From assembly GCA_017853915.1 (NCBI GenBank), contig JAFMIS010000205.1, positions 1 through 5,279 of the forward strand: 5,279 nucleotides of DNA. Reading direction: 5' to 3'. A model generated the notes under the pieces. It had not been told where the DNA came from. It was given only the letters and a program-made list of their open reading frames with translations, and did not search any database. Made by a program: the position numbers and the translations under genes. Numbering within the stretch: position 1 is the first letter of the stretch; each line of letters begins with the position of its first letter. This DNA is from a bacterium. Lineage in GTDB: Bacteria > Bdellovibrionota_C > UBA2361 > OMII01. This document shows, in pieces, positions 1-5,279 of the stretch.

Positions 1-572
1 CCTAAAGGCAAAGGATGTGGGCCCGCGATCCCACCCTGAAGGGTGATGTCGCTGCAGGGAAGCTGTGAGATCTGCACTCCAAAGAGAGGCCCGCCCGGCT
101 GATCTCCCTGACCGGGGAGGAAATGCTCCTGAATAATCTGACTAGCAGTACGAGTCGAGAAAGCGTTGCCTTGACTACTGAGATACGCGCCAGTGCCGGC
201 CTTCGAAATCGCAGCGAGAGTGGCTGGAACCGTGGCCCCTTCCAGACCACCCGAGGCCCCTACCTGACCGTTGATAGTGGTCGTCAAGGTCGCTCCACTC
301 ATTTGATATAGCGCGAGTACATTTCCAACGCGATCAACAACCGCGAACGTTCCTGCTGTACCGAGACCCCTCGTCGCGGTCACTGCTTGCTGTAGTATTG
401 TGGTGACCTCTTCTGCTGATAGCGTTTGATTCGCGCATCCACCATCACAACCGTAGTTGGCGCTCGGCGATCCACCGGATGAACTTCCACCAGAGCCTCC
501 TCCACCACCGCATCCCACAAGCATTGAGATTGAAGCCGCGACGGCGACCGCTGATACGATTGGATACTTCAT
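1..572 (-). CDS. HbpS/GlcG-family (DUF336) heme-binding lipoprotein (3' partial)
   Basis: First 190 residues from ATG at 572; the frame is still open at base 1, so the C-terminus is outside the window. The N-terminus is a lipoprotein signal: a short hydrophobic stretch ending in the lipobox LVGC with C21 as the lipidated residue. Gly at +2 favours outer-membrane sorting under the E. coli rule. A Gly/Ser-rich linker (22-37) follows, then a CDGGC pair (C42, C46). From about residue 50 the sequence matches the HbpS/GlcG fold: LSAEEV, then FAVVDRVGNVLALYQMSGA with the family's AVVDxxGxxLA core, then an AFSTRTASQIIQEHF helix and a QPGGPLFGVQ segment. C173 lies near the visible end. HbpS of Streptomyces binds heme and iron extracellularly; whether this relative does so is inferred. 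Last gene seen in the operon, 9 bases after the multiheme cytochrome, which suggests it exchanges electrons or heme with it. The window could hide further genes downstream. Confidence 0.85.
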   Translation of the reverse strand, partial: MKYPIVSAVAVAASISMLVGCGGGGGSGGSSSGGSPSANYGCDGGCANQTLSAEEVTTILQQAVTATRGLGTAGTFAVVDRVGNVLALYQMSGATLTTTINGQVGASGGLEGATVPATLAAISKAGTGAYLSSQGNAFSTRTASQIIQEHFLPGQGDQPGGPLFGVQISQLPCSDITLQGGIAGPHPLPL

Positions 573-576
573 GAGA

Positions 577-581
577 CCTCT
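577..581 (-). promoter_or_regulatory. ribosome binding site (AGAGG) of the HbpS-like lipoprotein gene
   Basis: AGAGG directly follows the TAG stop of the cytochrome c gene and lies 4 bases before the ATG at 572. A second GAGG at 588-585 overlaps the end of the upstream gene. The close fit of stop, site and start supports the ATG choice and translation coupled to the cytochrome gene. Confidence 0.6.
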
Positions 582-2255
582 CTACCTCGTCAAAGAACGC
601 AGATAATCGTCGATACTCTGCTTCTTTTCACGAGGAATTCCAAGAGCGTCGTGATAGGAGTGGCACTCAGCGCACCCCGACGTAACGTAACCCTCTCGTT
701 TCTCTTGGCTATGACACTCTTGGCACAGCTTTTTATGTGGTAAGAGCACATCTGTTGTTTTCGTCGATTGACGGGTCTTTTCGTGACAGGACTCGCACGA
801 AAACTCCTCATGGGCCCCGTGGCTGAATCGAGCGGCGGGGAACCAGATGTCCGGAATATTTGGTTTGCTGACCGTAAAGTGCGAGTTCGTATCTGTTCGA
901 TCCTGCTCTGGCTTCTCAGCGTACGAGTGGCAGAGAAAACACCCCGTTCGAGTAAAGAGCTCATGCTCCGCGTCTCGCGCGCTTGAGGCTACAAGTGAGG
1001 CATCCACAGGACGTGGCGTAGGATTTGCCACTCCTGTTCCAGCAGGCATCATGCGCGTGAGATCTTTTGAGCGATTCGGAATCGACTCGTCCTCATGGAG
1101 AAGAAAGAGTTTCGTGTACTCGGTGAAAAGAGCCGGATACACAGCTTCCGCGTCTCCGTGGGGCACTTGCGCGTATGGCAACCTCTCATCAAAACCGAGA
1201 CTGTGACAATCCCGACAATGAGTATCAAAGTTAATCGGCTTAAAGGCCTTAAAACTGTCATTGAGTTGATGACAACTATTACATTGCAAGGTCACCGGAC
1301 CATCTTTGCCCCGTAGGTTTGGTTTGAGGTGCACCTCGTGATTAAGCTTGATCTGGGATTGATCAACAGCTCTCGCCGTGTCACCGATATCCACTCGTGA
1401 AGCTACTCCGGATGAATCCTTCACTGAGATACGAAAATCCGGATGCTGGGCGAAACTCTGGACATTTACAATCCCCGCGTCACTCTTGAGTTTTGTCATC
1501 GATGCATGGCAGGTCACGCAGAAATCAGCATCTTTTAGAATCAGTCCGTGGTCTCCGTTGTGCTCCATGTGACATTGAGCGCACCTCATCTCTAGACCCG
1601 GATGCTTGGCCGCGAATCCGTCGAAATCTTTAGCGTGCTTCGTCATCTGGTGGCACGTTAAACACTCCCTATCCCGCACAGGCTGAAAAGGTTCGGCATG
1701 ACACTTCTGGCAATCGCCCTCGATTAACTTATGCGAACTTGATATCGGACCACTACTCCATGAGGAGAAATTATTAAACACGAACGGATAGAGGAGAGTG
1801 GCACTCACCATAACCACACCTACACCCACCACGAGTCTTCGCATGAAGGGGAGGTATTGCTCTATCTGCAAGCGAGACACGCCGCGTGCGGCGCGCTCCG
1901 CCTCCGACCCCTGCGGAGTCGCCACAATAGAGCTCACCAGCTCCACTACATCTCCATCGATCTGAACCTCAATCGACACATCACCAAGAGATATCGTATC
2001 CCCACTCTTTACAATCGCTCGCGCGACTCGATTTCGATTGAGTCGCACTCCTGTCGCTGAGCCCAGATCTGTAACAACGAGGCTTCCCTCTCGAAAAGAG
2101 AGCGTCGCGTGCGCGAGGGCGATCCTATGACTCGCGAGGATGATCTGAGATTGGCCTCCACGGCCAATCGTTATCTCCGCATCAGAAAATTCGTTAATGA
2201 GAGTTTCAGTGGAACCGTTGGAATTTACTCTCTTGTGAATATGACGAAATATCAT
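582..2255 (-). CDS. FHA domain-containing, membrane-anchored decaheme c-type cytochrome (cytochrome c3/c7-like)
   Basis: 557 residues from ATG at 2255. Residues about 20-105 are a forkhead-associated (FHA) domain: I30-G31-R32, then AHATL (48-52), then DLGSATGV (63-70) and LGDVSIEV (90-97). Residues about 140-160 form one membrane helix preceded by Arg-Arg, so the FHA part should be cytoplasmic and the rest periplasmic. The rest holds ten CXXCH c-heme sites starting at C182, C198, C225, C246, C325, C347, C439, C487, C511 and C528. At least 17 further His residues outside these motifs (for example H306/H309 and H479/H482) are enough for bis-His ligation of all ten hemes. LNHEVHL and FSHGAHEEF just before CXXCH sites are typical of cytochrome c3/c7-type multihemes. 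Heme attachment would need a cytochrome c maturation system, not seen here. The gene follows the membrane cytochrome b gene by 3 bases and has only a weak Shine-Dalgarno (GCGGTAAG), suggesting coupled translation. Its likely role is to carry electrons between the membrane b hemes and periplasmic partners. Confidence 0.93.
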   Translation of the reverse strand: MIFRHIHKRVNSNGSTETLINEFSDAEITIGRGGQSQIILASHRIALAHATLSFREGSLVVTDLGSATGVRLNRNRVARAIVKSGDTISLGDVSIEVQIDGDVVELVSSIVATPQGSEAERAARGVSRLQIEQYLPFMRRLVVGVGVVMVSATLLYPFVFNNFSSWSSGPISSSHKLIEGDCQKCHAEPFQPVRDRECLTCHQMTKHAKDFDGFAAKHPGLEMRCAQCHMEHNGDHGLILKDADFCVTCHASMTKLKSDAGIVNVQSFAQHPDFRISVKDSSGVASRVDIGDTARAVDQSQIKLNHEVHLKPNLRGKDGPVTLQCNSCHQLNDSFKAFKPINFDTHCRDCHSLGFDERLPYAQVPHGDAEAVYPALFTEYTKLFLLHEDESIPNRSKDLTRMMPAGTGVANPTPRPVDASLVASSARDAEHELFTRTGCFLCHSYAEKPEQDRTDTNSHFTVSKPNIPDIWFPAARFSHGAHEEFSCESCHEKTRQSTKTTDVLLPHKKLCQECHSQEKREGYVTSGCAECHSYHDALGIPREKKQSIDDYLRSLTR

Positions 2256-2258
2256 GAC

Positions 2259-3077
2259 TTACCGCAGGAAAAACACCGAGAGGATATGAATCGCCAACGC
2301 CACACATAAAGCGATGGACACTGGTACATGGATGTACAACCACACCTTGAGGAGCGCCTTGACGCGCGCTTGCTCGATAAGGCGCCGGGCAAGGTCGGAG
2401 CGTTGGTCAAGGAGTCCGATCAGAGCTAAGGCATCATCATGCTCAGCGGTGGGCACATGACGAATGAGTTGCGTCGCCCGGGCCTGATCCACTACAGGGA
2501 TATCAGCCATGCGCAATAACGAGCGAAGTCCGGGCCGAAAGGAAAAATCAAACGAATTCAGAATGTGTAAAAACGCCTCGCTTTTCGCGGCGCACAGAGC
2601 CTCAATCTGCGTGGTGAACGACTCAACCTGCTCAACAAGCGCCGCGTCCTTCATACCACCACGATGCGCGCTAATTCTTCCCGCTAACGTGGCGTAATTC
2701 GCTATCCCCCATATTCCTGACACGATCGTCAACACCATGAAGACGTACGCCGCGGAGTGCACATTAAAACCAAAACTAAAGCCAGCATGCAGAGGCACGA
2801 GCAACAACAACCCGATTCCTATCCAGATATGAGCCGCCAACCAACCCTCAACCGTACCAAGCGATGAATGGTACGCTCGTTTTCGGGCGCCGTACGCCAT
2901 TAACCAAATGATTCCAAGCGTCGCGATCGTTCCGAACGTGTAACCAACGACGGTTCCTCCGTTCCTTCCACCTGGGGGGTCATTGAGCCCATAGACAACG
3001 CAACACGCGCAGAGACCAACCAGCGTCAGCCATAGCCAGCGAAAGTTCCTGTAGCTGATGACCGTTTCCTGTTTCAC
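2259..3077 (-). CDS. five-helix integral membrane protein, predicted diheme cytochrome b
   Basis: Predicted inner-membrane electron carrier of 272 residues, numbered from the GTG start. Hydrophobic segments lie at about 14-31, 42-63, 79-100, 107-129 and 245-270. Helix 3 carries H83 and H97, and helix 5 carries H250 and H264; both pairs are His-x13-His, the spacing of bis-His heme ligands in cytochrome b and ferric-reductase-like proteins. By the positive-inside rule the N-terminus and the long loop (about 130-244) face the cytoplasm and the C-terminus faces the periplasm. This puts H83 with H250 near the inner face and H97 with H264 near the outer face. H107 is a further His at the start of helix 4. 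Helix 1 has an odd Cys cluster (C23, C25, C26). The gene begins 1 base after the Fe-S fusion gene's stop and ends 3 bases before the cytochrome c gene, so it probably links the two. Five helices do not fit NrfD/HybB anchors. Family name not recognised; heme binding is inferred from spacing. Confidence 0.85.
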   Translation of the reverse strand: MKQETVISYRNFRWLWLTLVGLCACCVVYGLNDPPGGRNGGTVVGYTFGTIATLGIIWLMAYGARKRAYHSSLGTVEGWLAAHIWIGIGLLLLVPLHAGFSFGFNVHSAAYVFMVLTIVSGIWGIANYATLAGRISAHRGGMKDAALVEQVESFTTQIEALCAAKSEAFLHILNSFDFSFRPGLRSLLRMADIPVVDQARATQLIRHVPTAEHDDALALIGLLDQRSDLARRLIEQARVKALLKVWLYIHVPVSIALCVALAIHILSVFFLR

Positions 3078-3078
3078 G

Positions 3079-5279
3079 CTATTCAATCCTCTTAGAAGCC
3101 GCTATCTGTACCAGCCGCGCGGAGTTCACTCGCATCGCGGCTCCGGTCGGACACGCTCGCACACAGGACGGCCCGCCTGACAGGTCTCGACACATATCAC
3201 ACTTGGCGGCCTTGGCTGGCCCCTTTTCCTTCTTTCCAAGTCCTAACAGAGACCGCAACGACCACCCCGTATCCACAGAGTCGTAAACCATCTTGATAAC
3301 GCCATACGGACAATTACTAACGCAATTACCACACCCAATGCACGAATCCCGTATGACCACTTCACCATTTGGCATACGAGTGAGCGCATCCGGGGGGCAA
3401 TCGAGCATACACAACGGGTTCTCGCAGTGCCGGCACGAGATCGGAATCTGAATCGACGCGAAACTTTTTCCACCTTTGCGATCAAGGCGTGAATAACCGC
3501 CGTGCGTGGCCGCACATGCTGTTTCGCAATTGTCGCATCCGACACAGAGATCCGAGTCAATAAGGAGCACGTTTTCAGCGTCAGTGAGCCCCTCCCTCAT
3601 CATAAATTCGAAAATCGAGGCCGAGTCCTCGCTCCAATCTGCGACAGCATTCTGGATCCGGCGCTCATCCGCGACGTTGGTCACCCGCGCATGCACCTGG
3701 GGGTACTGCGCGAAGAGGTCGTGCACATCAGCCTTTTGCAAAGCGATCGTTTCGCACGCTACCGCCGCGCTTACCGTCGCGGAACGCGCCGTGGGGCCCT
3801 GCTCTACAATCGCCATCTCTCCAACAATATGTCCGGCCGGCACATATGCCTGCGCGACGTCCACGCCTTGCCTGCTCTGACGAGATACCTTAACCGAGCC
3901 TTTACGAATGACGTACATGACGTCTCCAACATCTCCCTCTTTGAAGAGCACCTCGCCTTTCTTGAAACTCTTGATGGTGGCCTTCTTGGCCAACGATTCG
4001 AGCAATTCTCGCGGCGCGTCGGGAAAGATAGAAGTCTGCATCGCGCGGAGCATAAAAAGCTCATCGAGCGCGCGACGAACGGAATTTACCGAAGCCAATA
4101 ATTTCAACACCTGCTTACGGGGAGTCTCGAGCAGTAGAGTATTTGGCTCCGCGACGCGGACTGTTGCCACTCGGCGACGGCCGGAGAGAAGTCCCATTTC
4201 GCCGAAGAATTGCCCACGCGAAAGATTCACTCGTCGAGTGGCGTCAATCTCAATCTCTACTGAGCCCTCAACAATACTCCAGAACGAGTCAGTATAATCG
4301 TTCTTATTAAAAATGATCTCCTCTGGTTGCTTGAGGTGCAGATGCGAGTCAATCAACATCTCACGAAGCTGCGGCGAACTTAGATCTTTAAAGAGGGGAA
4401 GGTTAGCCGAGATCTTTGGAGAATTTTCTTTAAAACTACCGGGGAGGTGCTGAAATCGCTCCTCCAACAAAGGCTGATCGGCTGGCTCGACCGGCTGTCC
4501 ACGCAGATGCTCAATAACCTCGTGGCCTTGATTAATAGCCTGTTTAATCAAGGGATAGCCGATCAACGCGCCTATAATAAACAAGCCTGGAACATTCGAT
4601 TCATACCGGTCGTTCACAACTGGCACCGCCGACGCTTCTGAGTTCGGAAATTGAATCCCGATCGATTCCAGAAACTTTCGGGGAGGAATTCCTCCAAGTC
4701 GCGCTATGATATGATCGCAGGGGATGGCGACTTCTCCCTCGGGAGTATTGAGATGAGTTGTCGAGCTCTCGATCCGCGCAACCGTCGCGTTATAGAAACA
4801 TCGAATCTTGCCACTGCTGATAGCATTCAAAATCAGTCGAGTATTGGCATCCTTGGCTCGAGCAAACTCACCACCACGATTAACCAGTGATACGGAATTA
4901 TGCTCACTGAGAGCGACCGCGTTCTCTATCGCCGCGTCTCCTGCTCCGACGATGATGATGTTGCGCCCTTTAAAAGCTCCTGGATCTGCCAGCGTGTAGG
5001 CGATATGTGGCAGCTCCTCTCCCGGAACACCCAATTTACGTGGAGTGCCTTGAACACCAACAGCGAGGATGACATGCTTCGCCGTGCATTTTTGTCCCTG
5101 ATAGTGGATCTCAAAACCCTCCTCGAGTTTTTGAATCTTTGTCACCTCAGCTCGAATAACGTTCACCTTGGTCGATGCGAGATCTTCCTCAAATTCCTTC
5201 AGGATCTTTTCTCGACTCCCAGCCTCAAACCTACACTTTGCGCGCAGCGGCAGACGGGCCGGCTCGGCCATGACGTGCT
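3079..5279 (-). CDS. FAD/NAD(P) reductase - double cNMP-binding - 4x[4Fe-4S] ferredoxin fusion protein (5' partial)
   Basis: This is a predicted cytoplasmic redox hub passing electrons between NAD(P)H, FAD and four Fe-S clusters. Residues are numbered from the Met codon at 5271. Residues 1-258 are the reductase: VGAGDAA (108-114) is the dinucleotide-binding Rossmann loop, and a C-terminal FAD-type segment ends in GLFIIGALIGYP (229-240). I see no redox CxxC there, unlike thioredoxin reductase. Residues 291-405 and 412-535 are two cNMP-binding domains, each with a GE...R-x-A-T phosphate-binding cassette (G357/E358 with R367; G484/E485 with R496). Residues 570-715 hold sixteen Cys in four groups: C576/579/582/586, C613/616/621/625, C644/647/650/654 and C691/694/703/707, the DmsB/HybA/PhsB pattern. 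No DNA-binding helix-turn-helix is present. The frame stays open to the window edge (His-Val precede the Met) and the first FAD-binding GxGxxG is missing, so the true start lies outside. The stop is TAG at 3081-3079. Domain calls are firm; the substrate is unknown. Confidence 0.93.
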   Translation of the reverse strand, partial: HVMAEPARLPLRAKCRFEAGSREKILKEFEEDLASTKVNVIRAEVTKIQKLEEGFEIHYQGQKCTAKHVILAVGVQGTPRKLGVPGEELPHIAYTLADPGAFKGRNIIIVGAGDAAIENAVALSEHNSVSLVNRGGEFARAKDANTRLILNAISSGKIRCFYNATVARIESSTTHLNTPEGEVAIPCDHIIARLGGIPPRKFLESIGIQFPNSEASAVPVVNDRYESNVPGLFIIGALIGYPLIKQAINQGHEVIEHLRGQPVEPADQPLLEERFQHLPGSFKENSPKISANLPLFKDLSSPQLREMLIDSHLHLKQPEEIIFNKNDYTDSFWSIVEGSVEIEIDATRRVNLSRGQFFGEMGLLSGRRRVATVRVAEPNTLLLETPRKQVLKLLASVNSVRRALDELFMLRAMQTSIFPDAPRELLESLAKKATIKSFKKGEVLFKEGDVGDVMYVIRKGSVKVSRQSRQGVDVAQAYVPAGHIVGEMAIVEQGPTARSATVSAAVACETIALQKADVHDLFAQYPQVHARVTNVADERRIQNAVADWSEDSASIFEFMMREGLTDAENVLLIDSDLCVGCDNCETACAATHGGYSRLDRKGGKSFASIQIPISCRHCENPLCMLDCPPDALTRMPNGEVVIRDSCIGCGNCVSNCPYGVIKMVYDSVDTGWSLRSLLGLGKKEKGPAKAAKCDMCRDLSGGPSCVRACPTGAAMRVNSARLVQIAASKRIE
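3088..3093 (-). promoter_or_regulatory. ribosome binding site (AAGAGG) deciding the GTG start
   Basis: AAGAGG lies 10 bases before the GTG at 3077-3075, inside the last codons of the upstream reductase gene. A longer reading from TTG at 3086-3084 would overlap the upstream stop by 8 bases, but it sits only 1 base from this site, too close for initiation. The GTG start is therefore preferred, and translation is probably coupled to the upstream gene. Confidence 0.55.

Noticed and set aside
2..250. Minus-strand open frame of 82 codons at the left edge
   Set aside because: It overlaps in another frame the HbpS-type lipoprotein frame, which has a start, ribosome site, lipobox and family motifs. 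The 82-codon frame has none.
590..964. Minus-strand open frame of 124 codons inside the cytochrome gene
   Set aside because: It is an alternate frame within the region carrying four CXXCH motifs in the main frame; its Ser/Arg-rich product looks like a shadow.
2259..3077. NrfD/HybB/DmsC-type quinol anchor, expected beside a DmsB-type Fe-S protein
   Set aside because: Those families have eight to ten helices and mostly lack paired heme His; this protein has five helices with two His-x13-His pairs.
2259..3086. TTG at 3086 as start of the membrane cytochrome
   Set aside because: It is only one base from the AAGAGG site; the GTG at 3077 has workable spacing and adds no loss of predicted structure.
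3502..4101. Plus-strand open frame of 199 codons opposite the cNMP domains
   Set aside because: It lies entirely antisense to a well-supported conserved coding region, shows no recognisable domain, and its length is explained by the codon bias of the opposite strand.
3079..4401. Crp/Fnr-type transcription regulator, from the cNMP domains
   Set aside because: No helix-turn-helix follows either domain; the sequence passes straight into the Fe-S module.
4527..4552. Perfect 9-base inverted repeat (CTTGATTAA / TTAATCAAG, 8-base loop), resembling a long-spaced FNR-like palindrome or hairpin
   Set aside because: The TTGAT and ATCAA halves are 14 bases apart rather than 4, and the site lies inside codons for a conserved FAD-binding segment (LIKQAINQG), which accounts for the sequence. 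There is no T-tract for a terminator.

Overview
The window is almost wholly coding, and every gene lies on the minus strand. It shows one tightly packed operon, read right to left, of four genes separated by 1, 3 and 9 bases. Both end genes run off the window, so neither the promoter nor the terminator is visible. Multiheme c-type cytochrome segments placed outside the cytoplasmic membrane, plus a lipoprotein with a Gly at +2 (an outer-membrane-type sorting signal), suggest a Gram-negative bacterium, probably a proteobacterium. The sequence does not allow a closer placement.

Layout in transcription order. (1) 5279-3079 is a large fusion protein missing its N-terminus: a FAD/NAD(P) reductase module of the thioredoxin-reductase type, then two cyclic-nucleotide-binding-type domains, then a 16-cysteine DmsB/HybA-type ferredoxin module for four [4Fe-4S] clusters. 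(2) 3077-2259 is a five-helix membrane protein with a His-x13-His pair in each of two helices, the pattern expected for a two-heme b-type cytochrome. (3) 2255-582 has an N-terminal FHA domain, a single membrane anchor and ten CXXCH c-heme motifs. (4) 572-1 is the first 190 residues of a lipoprotein of the HbpS/GlcG (DUF336) heme-binding family.

Taken together, the genes describe a continuous route for electrons across the inner membrane: NAD(P)H to FAD to Fe-S clusters in the cytoplasm, two b hemes through the membrane, ten c hemes in the periplasm, and a lipid-anchored heme-binding protein at the outer end. The direction of flow and the terminal donor or acceptor cannot be read from the sequence. 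Two of the redox proteins also carry domains normally used for signalling (two cNMP-type domains and an FHA domain), so the route may be gated by small ligands or protein contacts. I do not recognise a named system with this composition. The module assignments are strong; the pathway is inference.

There is no non-coding stretch longer than 9 bases. I saw no RNA genes, CRISPR array, mobile element, attachment site or origin.
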